A stretch of 64,000 bases of DNA, taken from positions 1 through 64,000 of the forward strand of contig JAHLKH010000120.1 of assembly GCA_025526915.1 (NCBI GenBank). The letters run 5' to 3'. The notes under the pieces are model-generated. The model was not told the DNA's origin, ran no database searches, and saw only the letters and a program-made list of their open reading frames with translations. Shown here in pieces: positions 53,901-64,000 of the stretch; position 1 is the first letter of the stretch, and each line of letters starts with the position of its first letter. The stretch is from Entophlyctis helioformis. Its lineage: Eukaryota; Chytridiomycota; Chytridiomycetes; Chytridiales; Chytriomycetaceae. Both the position numbers and the translations under genes were made by a program.

Positions 53901-55136
53901 ATGGACTACTCTGACCTGAAAGAACGCCTGCTGTTTGCTGTGCCCAAAAAGGGCCGCCTCAACGAAAAGTGCCTCAAGATCCTCGAGGGTGCCGACATCC
54001 AGTTCAGCCGCATGCACCGTCTCGACATTGCCCGCTCAACCAACCTGCCGATTGCGCTCGTCTTCCTGCCGGCCGGCGACATTGCCAAGTTCGTTGCAGA
54101 CGGCAACGTCGACATTGGCATCACCGGCCAGGACATGGTGGCCGAGAACGGCGCCGATGTCACGGAGCTGCTGCCGCTGGGCTTTGGCAAGTGCAAGCTG
54201 TCGCTGCTCGTGCCCGAGGACGGCCCCATCACCCACATCGACCAGCTCATTGGCAAGCGTATCGCCACGAGCTTTGAGCACATTGTCACCAAGTAAGCCC
54301 CCCCGCCATGCCATGCCATGCCTCGTGTGTCTGGCCCCCAGCATCTGGCTCCTTGGGTCTGGTCTCGGGCACACTGCGCAACGTGCACCAGCTGCACGGC
54401 CCGTTGTGCACCCGCGCTGGTCTCTCTGGCCTGCCTCGCACGATCTGGGATGCTCATTCAACCCTGTTTCCGCAGGTACTTTTCTGCTCGCGAGGCTGGC
54501 CTTGACCACGACACCACGCTCGAGAAGCTGCAGAATGCGCCAAAGGATGCCGTCTTTGCCACTCCGCGCACCACGTCCATCAACTACATTGGCGGCTCTG
54601 TCGAGACGTCGTGTGCTCTTGGCCTTGCCGACGCTATTGGTACGCACGTGGGGCGACAATGGATGTCTGTCCTCCTGATTGGCGCGTGTGCTAACTGCGA
54701 TCTGGTGTGCACCTTTCTCCACCTCCCTTGTCATTGTGCAGTCGATCTGGTCGAGTCTGGCGACACGATGCGCGCCGCCAAGCTCAAGCCCATCGCCACG
54801 CTGTGGACGTCGCAGGCGGTGCTGATCTCCAACCCAAAGAAGCAGCAGAACCGCGAGCTGGTTGAGAAGATCAGACGGAGAATCCAGGGCGTGATTGACG
54901 CGGAGCGCTACGTTCTCTGCAACTACAACATTCGCCGCACCAGTCTTGCGGCCGGAGTCAAGATCACGCCTGGCAAGAAGGCGCCGTCCGTCAGCCCGCT
55001 CGAGGACGCAGATTGGGTCATGGTGTCGTCGATGGTGCCCAAGAGCCAGATCAGCGACGTCATGGACCAGCTGCTGGACATTGGCGCCGAGGACGTGCTC
55101 GTGTTTGACATCCACAACTGCCAGGTCGCAGCCTAG
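53901..55136 (+). CDS. HIS1: ATP phosphoribosyltransferase (long form), histidine synthesis step 1
   Basis: It joins ATP and PRPP to start histidine synthesis. Three exons, 53901-54292, 54476-54639 and 54742-55136, join in frame and give 316 residues, similar to fungal His1. Landmarks: LLFAVPKKGRLNEKCLKIL, RLDIARSTNLPIALVFLPAG, ADGNVDIGITGQDMVAENGA, KLSLLVPEDG, YIGGSVETSCALGLADAIVD and LVESGDTMRAA. The C-terminal regulatory (ACT-like) domain includes VLCNYNIRRTSLAAGVKITP and WVMVSSMVPKSQISDVMDQL. Presence of that domain makes it the self-sufficient, histidine-inhibited form. The start ATG at 53901 is the first in the frame and fits the family N terminus. Divergent from MCCA. Confidence 0.97.
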
Positions 55137-55617
55137 CGTGCAGCACCGCAATGAAGACTGTCCATTCGTTCGCCTTGTCGACGGGCATGCATGGGGACAG
55201 GCCGGCCAGGCGTCTGTCTGGCCAACAATGCCAAGGCCGAAATGGCGACGGGCGGTCCCACAGGTTTCTCCGCATTCGATTCTCGCCGCAATGTGCGTGC
55301 AGGTGATCCCTTGGCTGGCTGCTCTGGCTGTCAGTGTGGCTGCTCTGGCTGCCTGTCAGTGTGGCTGCACTGGCTGGCTGGCTGCCAGTGTGGCTGCTCT
55401 GGCTGCCTGTCAGTGTGGCTGCTCTGCCTGTGTGGCTGCTCTGGCTGGCTGGTTGCTCTGGCTGCCTGTGTGGCTGCTCTGGTCGGCTGGTCTAGGCCTG
55501 CATCCAGCCCACTGACTGACTTCCTGGCTGACGGGCTGACGGACTGGCCGACGGACTGACGGACTGACTGGCCGACCATGCACGGATGGGTGCTCCTTGC
55601 ACAGGTCGGACGACCAG
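55137..55617. other. HIS1-Zn2Cys6 intergenic region with tandem repeats
   Basis: A 481-bp stretch dominated by two repeat tracts: a TGGCTG/CTGCTCTGGCTG minisatellite (about 55310-55495) and a GACGGACTGACTGGCC tract (about 55515-55576). An upstream ATG at 55578 exists. No other gene-like frame is convincing. Confidence 0.5.
55310..55495. repeat. Minisatellite of GTGTGGCTGCTCTGGCTG-type units
   Basis: Degenerate 12-24 bp units built from TGGCTG, CTGCCTGTCAG and GTGTGGCTGCTC blocks repeat for about 185 bp. All three forward frames lack long similarity to proteins, so it is treated as non-coding. Confidence 0.85.
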
Positions 55618-58600
55618 ATGCTGGAAGACGACGACAACTCCCGCCGCTCTGGCCGTGCGTGCGGTAAGCAACAGCAGGCCGCCCGCTGCCCCACCGTCCA
55701 CAGACATGCACGAGTGCTAACGCAACCATGCCAAACAGACGGGTGCCGAGTCAGGAAGCGCAAGTGCGACGGCCTGCAGCCCTTCTGCACCAACTGCATC
55801 AAGTCTGTCGTCCGTGGCAGCGATGGCAATCCCGTGTGCACCTACCACACCGAAGCCAAGAAACGCGGCCCGCGTCCTGGCTACAAGGACAAGATGCTGC
55901 AGCGTCTCGAGCGCCTCGAAAGCATCCTCAAGCCGCTTGTCGACCATGGATCGCCGTCCGTCGCCGCCATGACAGCCTCTCCCTCGTCGTCCTCGTCGGC
56001 ATCCATGCCCACGCCAATGCCCCTTGCCTTGACCCAGGAATCGTCTGCACCTGGTGCTGCCGGAGGTGCGTCGCTGTCTGTCGCCGTTCGCGGTCGCAAG
56101 AAGCCCATGCAGCGCGTCCTGGATCTCTTGGACGCCATTGAGGGTGCTGGCCCTGCCATGCAAGGCCTTGCTTCGAATGGCGGCCGCGATGCAATGGACA
56201 ACCAGTACGGCCATGACCCCTCTGCCTCTGCCCATGACGCTCACGGCTCGGCATCGTCAGCCAACAGCGCCACTCCATCTCCCCACACATCAACAGCGTC
56301 GCATCTTCACCAACAATCACACCCAAACCATTACCAGCAACAATCAGACCGTCCGCTCGGCTACAGTCTGCAGCAGTCTCAGCCGCAACAACAGCAGCAC
56401 CGCCAGCAATACCAGCAGCAGTCCCTAAAGCACCATTCCTACCCCATCGGCGCTTCGCCAGCGTCAGACGCGTCGGGGAATCCGCGTATGTTCACCACGT
56501 ACCTTGCACGACTGGCTCGCGCTCATCTGACCTTTGCCTCCTCCTCCTCCTCATCATCCTCCGGGTCACGCAGCCATCACCTCTTGCACGCACACAACCA
56601 CAGCCACAACCAACACCAACACCAACACCAGCTTGCTGTAATGCCGCCACACTACTACCAGCAAAGCCACGAGCAACAGAGCCACCCATCCCAGCACCGC
56701 CAGCACCACGCAACTCACACTCAACAGCAGCAGAGCACCCATCAAGCTCCAAATCGCAGCCTTCTTGTCGACCTGCCTGATCCGTCTTCGCGGATGCACG
56801 CGTCGGCGACGTCGAGTGAGTCACTACCTGCGGCTTCGACCATGCATCACCATGTCCACGACCAGGTAGGGTCTATCAGCAAGTGTCGTTGCTGGGATTC
56901 AGATTATCTAATGTTTCTTGACCCTGCCCAACAGCCAAGTGGCCACTCCTCTGCCTCTGCCACCTCTCTGCTTGGCCCCCAACGCGTCTTATCGTGGTCT
57001 CAGCCGTCAACCACTTCAGCACAGCACCACGCCACGCTCTCAGCCCTCGGCCATTCTGGCGCGCATCCGTCCATCGATACAGACCCCAGCAGTTTCTTTC
57101 TCGGAGGATCGGCACAGCTTTTTTCATCGCTTATCCAACCGCCCATCATCGATCCGTTCCCGAGTATCTTCCCAGGCACTTTTATCCCCACACCATCCTT
57201 GAGCAACCTCGCCTTGTTTGAGTCGTCCATGATGCAGCAAAACTCTCTTCAAGCGGTCGAGGACCATCTGCTCATGCTTGGTCTGACATACAACCAAGTC
57301 GTGCCTCTTGCCACCCAGCACTCGCTCGATCTGCTGTCGCCGCCGCAGCGCTCTCTCGCGAGCATCCCCCGTGCACTCCAGGATGCGCTCATTGCAATGG
57401 GCGTCTTCTTCTCCACCCACACCGACTTATTCTCGTCCATGCTTGATCAGCAAGGGCTTTCGTCGGCGCCGTCTGTATCCTCGCCATCGTCCCCACCAGG
57501 CTCGGCCAACGCAGCTCGCATTCGCATTGCGCGAATCTATATATTGCGCGCCAGAAAGGCTTTGAACGCCCATGTTGCGCCACCAGGATCCACCCACTTG
57601 ACGAGCAGCAGCGACGCTGCAGATGGCTTGGCTGACGAGCCTCTTGACGATTGTGATGCGGTGCGCATCATGCTTCTTCTTGCCACCATTTGCTACGGTC
57701 TGGGCGATGGAGGCGACTCAATGCAGCTCATTGGTAAGTCGACAGTCAGCATGCCCGGTTTGCAGCACATCACCGGCATCATCGTGCAAACATAGCCATT
57801 GGTCTGCGAGCTGACAGTCCATCCCTTGCCATCAACTCGCCTTCCATACGGCCGTTGCTCCTTTGAATCCATCCAACCAGCCGATGCGTACAGGCTGGCC
57901 CAAAAGTCGCGCATCTACGAGTCAAGCCTGCCGCCCACAAAGGCTTCGCTCCAGCCCCCACTCACCGTCGATGCGCTCGTTGTCTCGGTTCCCCGCATGA
58001 TTGGCAAGAAGCCAACGCCTCGGAAACTGACGCCGACGGAAAAGTTTGATCGTCGCGTGCTGTGGGGTTCGTGTCTCATCGTCGACACGTACTGTGCCAT
58101 GGCGAGCGGCTACCAGCTGGGCATTGACGAAGGCGACTATCCACACCTTGTCGCCGGATACAACTTCTCCGACTTGCTACCACACATCTCGCGTCTCTCA
58201 TCCCAGCAGCGGCTTTCAGCCTCCGATTTGGCAGAGCACACGCTTTGGGAAAACAGCCCGCTCGCCGTCATGTTCGATGACGTATCGGAGATGAGCCTCA
58301 CGTCCATGGCATCCAATCTCTTCACGGGCGAGTTCGAGTCCGAGGTGCAGCTGACCGTCATCATGCGTCGCATCCTTCGCTACGTCCGATCTCGCGAGGC
58401 ATCCCTCAGCGTTGCATTCTCCAGCTCTCACTTTGACCGCTTCCCGGAAAACCTGCGCGCCATCTACTCGACAATGCAACAATCAGACGACACCGCGTCC
58501 CTCCACGACTCGCTTCTGGCTTGGTACTCTCATTATCCTGCGCGCTACTGTGCCTTCCCATCCCTAGAAGTCTTTGCAATCGGCGTGCACCAGTCCTCGC

Positions 58601-59475
58601 TTGACAAGTTCCGCGACTGGGCCTATAATCTCTACGTTGTCGAGAGCATCTTGACATTCCTCTCTGCGTTTTCCTACCTGCACCTGCCCCTTATCTCGTC
58701 GCCCGATGCCGACCGCAAAATGTACCGTCTCAGCTGTCCACCGCATGCATCCGCCTCAGCCAGCGGGACACCCGGCGATGATCATCAGCTCCACGGAGAC
58801 GGCACAGCAGGCAGTGCGAACGTATCGACGGCCAGTGGCCATGGTGGCAAGCGTGCCCAGGGCCAGTTTCGCGCGAATGGGGATGCACCAATCTCTGCGA
58901 ACACGCCCATTGGTGGCGAAGAGCATTTGTGGAGCTCTCGGCAGGTCTTGCTGGCCTGTTTCCGCGCGTTGACATATATGATCCAGCGTCTCTACACACC
59001 AACAACCCCCCTGCAGAGCCCATTTCAGGCGGGCGTCTATGAGGGAGAGCGGCTCGCCTTCTGCCAGCGCCAACCGCTCTCCATTGACACGCCGTCGCCG
59101 GCGCTTTGCTGGACGATCCACTCTGTGAACGTGTACATTGTGTCGTCGGCGGCTCTCATGGCAGTCCGCTCAAACAGCAGCAGTTCAAACAGTGGCCCTG
59201 GATCTGGCGGCGGCTCTGGCGGCATCTCAGCCAATGCAGGCATTGGCATCCAGCCAGCCCCAACGGGCACCGGCCGCGTCTCGGACGAGGAACAGCTGCA
59301 ATCATCGCAGTACGAGGCAGTCACAAGACTTATCAAGACCCTTGTGCTTCCGTCGCTCGAGCGCATCGGCAAAGTATGGCCGATGGCGCAGCTGTACCAA
59401 TTCAAGTTGGCAACGCTGCTCAAGGGCGGCACTGCGGAAGAGTGGGCCAAAGAGGCCAAGACATACACGCTTTGA
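55618..59475 (+). CDS. Zn2Cys6 (Gal4-type) fungal transcription factor
   Basis: A nuclear regulator of unknown targets. The zinc cluster is assembled over the first splice: exon 1 ends at GRAC plus one base, and exon 2 continues to give RACDGCRVRKRKCDG, then QPFCTNCIKS, a long loop and PVCTY. All six cysteines are present, with an extended loop before the last one. A coiled-coil linker follows (DKMLQRLERLESIL). Residues ~100-450 are Q/H/S-rich. The middle homology region (Fungal_trans type) shows RIRIARIYILRARKALNAH, then GGDSMQLIADAYRLAQKSR, restored by removing an intron at about 57734-57880, and EKFDRRVLWGSCLIVDTYCA. The start at 55618 leaves 13 residues before the first cysteine. A 69-nt stretch at 56868-56936 has intron-like ends but is also in frame. 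Confidence 0.9.
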
Positions 59476-59650
59476 AGAGCCTCGCGAATGAATAGCCGTC
59501 CTCTTGCAGACACGCAGCCTGCCGATTGCCGCAATGGCATTGTGTGACTGCCGTGGTGCACTGTGCGAGTCTGCTGCCAATAGTAGTCGGCGGCGGCGGA
59601 GTCGACACGGAATGGGTTGGCGGCCATGGTTCCCGCTTAACCCACTTTAA

Positions 59651-62600
59651 ATGGATCAGGGCGATGGCACGGCAGAGGCGGGCTTGACGCCTCGACAGCG
59701 ACACTCGCCGCACCTTGCGACGGCGCCATTCACTGCTGCGCTGCATACAAGGTCCATGTTGGCAGACATTGCCCAGCTGGGAGAGAGCAGCAGCGCCACC
59801 ACCACCACCACCACCACCAGCAGCAGCAGCATCAACAGCACAGCCAGCAACAGCGCCAGCGGCAGCACGTCAAGCAGCCGCAACCACAGTCCGTTTGCAG
59901 GCATGCTGGGCACTCGCAAGCTCGCCCCTCCCTCGCCTGCCTCTGCAAAGCAGCAGCAGCAGCAACTCGAGCAGCAGCACTACCAGCAGCAGCACTACCA
60001 GCAGCAGCTTCCAGCCAGCGCGGGCTTCTCAAGCACATCAACCTATCCGGCTGCCGACCAGTCGCTTGCCAACGCACTCGCAAATGCCGCGCGTCGGCTC
60101 GCGCTGGATGCCCGAGAGGCCGAAAGCCAAGCCAAGGCTGCCTCTTCGCATACGCCGCTGTCGACGCAGTCGGATGCATCCAATGCGGCTGCACGCTCGC
60201 CGCAACAGTCGCTCGATCACATTCGCGGACAACGCAGCAGCGTCAGCCTGAACAGCAGCGTGTCAGCAACAAGCTCTGGTGGCAGCAGCGACATGTCTGG
60301 TGGACAGCCTGTGCCTCTCGTGTCGGCGGCGTTGACGGGCGGCATCGACGCTGGCGGGGCATCGGCATATGCATCGGCCACTGCTGCGCATACAATCTCT
60401 GGTGCAGACAAGAAACGCAACCGCTCAACCAGCTTCTTCTCGCTGTTCAAAAAGGGCGACCGGCAGAGATCTCTGGACTCGATACCGTCCAACAACGCAA
60501 ACAATCCAGGCAGCCAGCCGTCAAGTACAGCCAGCATATCCTACGCGATGCCCGGCGACGATTCTGGCTCGGCCTTTGACTCTGACGCGATGCCATCACA
60601 GCCAGACATGAGCGAGACGTTGGACGCCATGAGCATCGCGTCCCTGCCCGACGACTCTGCGCTTCCCGCCCAGCCGATCGCCACGAATGCATATCAGAAC
60701 CTGCAAATGTCGTCTCAGTCATACCAATACCAGCTCTCGTCGCAGGCACCCAATGCATCAGCTGCAACGCCAACCACCTCTGCACAAACCCGCCCTGACC
60801 CGACTCACCGCCCAAAGGTCAAGGGCCATCTCAAAGGGAATGGCACATTCTCTCGGCTGGTGCTTGTGCAAGAGCTGACTGTTGGCGCAGCGCGTGAGGA
60901 GACTGGACCGACGTCGTTTGCGGGACAAGGTGCCACCTCAGTCGCTGGGCTGCCAACGTCAGCTGCAACAGGCGTTTCGGGACACGACCAAGTGTTTTCT
61001 GCCAGCGAACGGGTGGCGGAACGCGGCGATGGCATATCATTCAATTCCAAGGCGAAGCGTCCGGTCGCATCCAAAGGGTCCGACGAGCCGGCCGTTCCTG
61101 TCTGGATACTGCAATTCAGCATTGATGGAAAATACTTGGCTGCTGGGTGCCACGACGGAACATTGGCGATCTGGGCCACATCTGGCAGCCGACGAGAAGA
61201 TAGAGGCGATGCTGAAATGGATGGACTCTCGACACGGCAGCACGACGCCGACTACCTGGCAACAGATTTCTCTCGCAACCAGAGCGACTGCGACAGCTAC
61301 GATACTGATTACGGCGGTCGAGCGCAGGAACTCCAATCTGCATCCCAAGATAATCCTTCTGTTGGCCTGGATCATGACACTCGTGAGCCTCGCCATGGAC
61401 TGTCGCTGTCGCCTTCGTTTGCTTCGACTGCATCCTCAACTGTGGCATTCGCTGGGACAGGCTTATTGACGACAAGCAGCATCGCCTTCAACAGCAACAG
61501 GACAGCGTCAACCACCCGCAGCCTGCATCGTCGCACGCTGTCGCAGTCGAGCGACTCGATTGAATGGGCGTCGCCATCTTCGATTACAGCAATGTCCACG
61601 TCCACAACAGCCATGTATGCGAAAAGCAGCAGCCAGCTGTCAGCGCCGTCGGGCAGCTCGGCGCGCTTTGGCACGACAGCCAATGCAGAACCAAGGTCTT
61701 CAAAGCTTGAACGACTACCGATACGCTTTGGGCCTGCCGCTGCACAGCGCGATGGAGGAGCACTCAACCCGCCTCCACTTCCTGCTCCGTCGCAGCTTGT
61801 GTTTCACGAAAAGCCGCATCGTGTGTTCCGAGCCCACAACCACGCCATCACATCCATTGCATGGTCGCGCGGTGGATTCATTGTCTCGGCATCCATGGAC
61901 CGCACAGTTCATCTGTGGCACGTCAACCAGGCCGACTATCTCTGCGTGTTCCATCACGGCGATGTGGTCACAAGCGTCTGCTTTCATCCGCGAGACGATC
62001 GTTTCTTTATCAGCGGGTCATTGGATGGCCGTGTGCGCATGTGGTCGATTCCTGAGAAACGGGTGCGCCACTGGAACGAGCTTCATCGCAACCCAATCAC
62101 GGCAGTGGCATTCAGCCGTGATGGAGGCACGGTTGTGGCAGGCACCATCCAAGGCGACTGTGTCTTTTATGAAGCGCAAGGGCTCAAGTACAACACGCAG
62201 ATTCAGATTGGCTCTGGATCGACTCTCAAGGGCAACAAGGACGTCAAAATCACCGGCATTGTGCCGTTGCCGCCGCCGCAATCCACCAACGACTCGGCCT
62301 CGGACAAGTTCCTTGTGACCTCGACAGACTCTCGCATCCGCTTGATCAACAGCCGCGACAAGTCGATCCATCGCAAGTACAAGGGCGTTGAGCTCAAAAG
62401 CTCGCATCTGTCGGCACGCTTTTCTGAAGATGGCGAATTCATCATCTGCCCGTCAGAAGACAAGCAAGTTCTCATCTGGGACACGCAGCCCTCGGATGCG
62501 TTTGGTGGGCAGCATTACTCGGGTGTTCTCGGCGGTATGAAGCAATGGCAGAACGAAGTGTCCAAAAACATTGGCCTGGAGAGATTCACGCCATCCGACG

Positions 62601-62995
62601 CCAACGTGACCGCCGCTCTCCTCGCGCCAAAGTCCGTGTCGCAGTGGGTTAGGCAGCAAAACCATCAAGCCGCTGCTGCTGCGCGCCAGCGCAGTGACTC
62701 GTTCTTGCTCGCAGCATCGTCTGGGCCTTCTGCTCCAGCATCGACGCCTGCAACGCCACTTGGATTTGACGACGTGGATGTTCTTGGTGCGCCATCGCTG
62801 CGCGCCTCATTGGCCGACAGGACCGACGATGCAGGATTCTCGGCCAATAGCCCCGACCAGCCGTCTGGGGCAAATCCAGCGGATGGCATGATTGTGATTG
62901 TCGCCGATGTGCAGGGCAAGATCCGTGTGTTTTTGAACCAAGACGCCATTCTCACAGACGCGGTCTCGTCAGGGTGGCCGGTGGTGCTGGTGTAG
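59651..62995 (+). CDS. WDR44/DGR2-like WD40 protein, 1114 residues
   Basis: A large WD40 protein like animal WDR44 (Rab11 binding) and yeast Dgr2/YMR102C; its role in fungi is poorly known. Single exon from the ATG at 59651. The N-terminal ~400 residues are S/Q/A-rich with CAC/CAG runs (59795-59832) and a basic patch (DKKRNRSTSFFSLFKKGDR). The propeller starts at VPVWILQFSIDGKYLAAGCH and is split by a ~180-residue insert, as in WDR44, then RVFRAHNHAITSIAWSRGGF, SASMDRTVHLWHV, VCFHPRDDRFFISGSLDGRV, NPITAVAFSRDGGTVVAGT, FLVTSTDSRIRLIN, SARFSEDGEFIICPSEDKQV and a last strand GKIRVFLNQDAI. The order HVxxHxGxVTSVxFHPxDDxxFISGSLDG is a hallmark of the group. Confidence 0.88.
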   Translation: MDQGDGTAEAGLTPRQRHSPHLATAPFTAALHTRSMLADIAQLGESSSATTTTTTTSSSSINSTASNSASGSTSSSRNHSPFAGMLGTRKLAPPSPASAKQQQQQLEQQHYQQQHYQQQLPASAGFSSTSTYPAADQSLANALANAARRLALDAREAESQAKAASSHTPLSTQSDASNAAARSPQQSLDHIRGQRSSVSLNSSVSATSSGGSSDMSGGQPVPLVSAALTGGIDAGGASAYASATAAHTISGADKKRNRSTSFFSLFKKGDRQRSLDSIPSNNANNPGSQPSSTASISYAMPGDDSGSAFDSDAMPSQPDMSETLDAMSIASLPDDSALPAQPIATNAYQNLQMSSQSYQYQLSSQAPNASAATPTTSAQTRPDPTHRPKVKGHLKGNGTFSRLVLVQELTVGAAREETGPTSFAGQGATSVAGLPTSAATGVSGHDQVFSASERVAERGDGISFNSKAKRPVASKGSDEPAVPVWILQFSIDGKYLAAGCHDGTLAIWATSGSRREDRGDAEMDGLSTRQHDADYLATDFSRNQSDCDSYDTDYGGRAQELQSASQDNPSVGLDHDTREPRHGLSLSPSFASTASSTVAFAGTGLLTTSSIAFNSNRTASTTRSLHRRTLSQSSDSIEWASPSSITAMSTSTTAMYAKSSSQLSAPSGSSARFGTTANAEPRSSKLERLPIRFGPAAAQRDGGALNPPPLPAPSQLVFHEKPHRVFRAHNHAITSIAWSRGGFIVSASMDRTVHLWHVNQADYLCVFHHGDVVTSVCFHPRDDRFFISGSLDGRVRMWSIPEKRVRHWNELHRNPITAVAFSRDGGTVVAGTIQGDCVFYEAQGLKYNTQIQIGSGSTLKGNKDVKITGIVPLPPPQSTNDSASDKFLVTSTDSRIRLINSRDKSIHRKYKGVELKSSHLSARFSEDGEFIICPSEDKQVLIWDTQPSDAFGGQHYSGVLGGMKQWQNEVSKNIGLERFTPSDANVTAALLAPKSVSQWVRQQNHQAAAAARQRSDSFLLAASSGPSAPASTPATPLGFDDVDVLGAPSLRASLADRTDDAGFSANSPDQPSGANPADGMIVIVADVQGKIRVFLNQDAILTDAVSSGWPVVLV

Positions 62996-63330
62996 TGCAT
63001 GGGGCAGGTGCTGGGCTTGCCGGCGGACTCGGCGGGAAAGTGACCACCGCTGCCCCAATGTCTGGAACGGGCCCATCATCCGCTGGCCATTCTGCTGCTG
63101 CTGCCACTGGTGCTGCTGCTTCTTCAAGGATGGGCAAGTTCCGGGCAGGCATTGGAATGGGCGGCAAGGGCAAAGGATCAAAAGCAGCAAAGGGCGACTC
63201 AAGTCGCGAGCCGAGCACCAGCCCCTCGGTGCTGCCGTCCTCTGCCTCACCAACACCACAGCAATCTGACGTCCGCGTTCGCAACCAGCCGCCCCAGCAC
63301 CCGCTGTCCCAACATGAATCGTTTACATAG
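62996..63330 (+). other. Open, biased frame just after the WDR44-like stop (possible C-terminal extension or 3' UTR)
   Basis: In a different frame from the gene before it, a stop-free stretch from about 62950 to 63330 encodes an A/G/S-rich sequence with RMGKFRAGIGMGGKGKGSKA and SPTPQQSDVRVRNQPPQHPL. Codon use is like the genes nearby. No donor/acceptor pair of normal length joins it to the WD40 frame, so it could be an extension reached by a frame shift, a sequencing error, a small separate gene or only a 3' UTR. Confidence 0.3.
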
Positions 63331-63391
63331 TTTTGAATGAGAACCGGGACAAGACTCGAGAATGCCTATCATTCTGCCTCTCTTTGAAACC

Positions 63392-64000
63392 CTATGCGGA
63401 TGAATCGTCGCGAAGCAGTCTGTCCTGCTCGTCCTGATCATCACGATCGCTTGCGTCCGTGTCAGTCGCTGCGCGCGAGCGACTGTTGATCGAGTCGCCG
63501 GCATCGGAAAGGTGACCAGAAAGTCGGGGTGCGTCTGGCGTGATTGGTGATGGAATGAGCCATAGCCGCGACAGACGGCCGACCAGAAAGTGCACAATAA
63601 AGACGCAGTCGTGCCACAGATCCAGCCAGTACAAACTGTCCCACAGCCCGACGGAAATCGGCGTCATGCTTCCATCTGTAGGCCGAAACCCTGTGTAGTC
63701 AAAAGCCCAGATGTGCAGGATGGCAGCTATCATCATTTCGACCGTCGTCGCAAAGCTTTGCAACAGGATAGAAAACTCGCCAACGGTCCAGGCATCGCCG
63801 CTCTGGATGATGCCGCTGCTGGTGAGCAGCTTGATAATGATACCGAGCCAGAATTGGAAGAAGATGACAAACTTGATGGACAAGAACTGGCCAACAGGAC
63901 GGAAACGTGCAATGTCCTGTCGTCGAATCAAGCGGCTAGGGTTAGTGAAGATGCAGGGCCGACAGAAGCCGCAAGTGCTAGGATGAGACAGCAATCGGTG
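63392..64000 (-). CDS. TMEM184 / OSTalpha-like membrane protein, 3' part
   Basis: A multi-pass membrane protein of the TMEM184 (organic solute transporter alpha) family; function in fungi unknown. Only the C-terminal part is in the window; the gene continues beyond 64000. The family block FRPVGQFLSIKFVIFFQFW is followed by a helix, then SFATTVEMMIAAILHIWAFD, which matches the family's ...ICIEMLLFAIAHHYAF pattern. A further hydrophobic segment (LWHDCVFIVHFLVGRLSRLW) and an acidic, aspartate-rich tail follow; the stop is at 63392. The stretch from about 63950 to the edge may be intron. Convergent with the WDR44-like gene. Confidence 0.82.
   Translation of the reverse strand, partial: HRLLSHPSTCGFCRPCIFTNPSRLIRRQDIARFRPVGQFLSIKFVIFFQFWLGIIIKLLTSSGIIQSGDAWTVGEFSILLQSFATTVEMMIAAILHIWAFDYTGFRPTDGSMTPISVGLWDSLYWLDLWHDCVFIVHFLVGRLSRLWLIPSPITPDAPRLSGHLSDAGDSINSRSRAATDTDASDRDDQDEQDRLLRDDSSA

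Noticed and set aside
57790..57880. Frame break in the Zn2Cys6 factor after SMQLI that suggested a pseudogene
   Set aside because: Moving the acceptor to the AG at about 57880 yields SMQLIADAYRLAQKSR, which fits the fungal transcription-factor domain.

Overview
The window is nuclear DNA of a fungus, most likely a zoosporic (chytrid-like) one. The fungal signs are a chitin synthase with the QRRRW signature, a Zn2Cys6 transcription factor, a fungal-type TYR1, the long form of HIS1, a HEM25-type carrier and a mating-type-like HMG box. The flagellar sign is a clear IFT46, a gene that non-flagellated fungi have lost. The DNA is GC-rich, the genes are tightly packed, and most are cut by short GT-AG introns. 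I see no rRNA, tRNA, transposon, CRISPR array or virus-like sequence. This call rests on gene content only.

Layout. 1-4847: a partial unknown gene head-to-head with the mitochondrial GTP/GDP carrier GGC1, two small unknown genes, a PSMG4-like proteasome chaperone and a four-exon unknown gene. 5287-17532: a single-exon HMG-box protein, IFT46, NAMPT, PDRG1, SF3B6, HEM25 and two neighbouring PRXL2-type thioredoxin-fold genes. 17754-29303: PLAA/DOA1, TYR1, CSN1 and VPS16. 29521-32761: HSP60 and HSP10 head-to-head. 33064-40112: two tandem SDR oxidoreductases, D-2-hydroxyglutarate dehydrogenase and a WD40 protein. 40456-50267: a DDT/WHIM chromatin-remodelling-type protein and chitin synthase. 50297-64000: methylcrotonyl-CoA carboxylase alpha subunit, HIS1, the Zn2Cys6 factor, a WDR44/DGR2-like WD40 protein and the 3' part of a TMEM184-like gene.

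The genes mostly serve housekeeping roles: mitochondrial transport and protein folding (GGC1, HEM25, HSP60/HSP10), amino-acid and NAD metabolism (TYR1, HIS1, MCCA, NAMPT, D2HGDH), ubiquitin and proteasome work (PLAA, CSN1, PSMG4), vacuolar trafficking (VPS16) and splicing (SF3B6). Eight gene pairs are divergent. Two have extremely short start-to-start gaps (14 and 48 bp), and the HSP60/HSP10 gap holds a helically phased array of GAA boxes. CACGTG E-boxes, some inside longer palindromes, recur in several short intergenic regions.

Exon borders were placed by hand from GT/AG sites and family similarity. Most are probably right to within a base or two, but first exons of the DDT, MCCA and chitin synthase genes are less sure. 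I found no convincing new multi-gene system; the most unusual items are regulatory architecture and a few lineage-telling genes.
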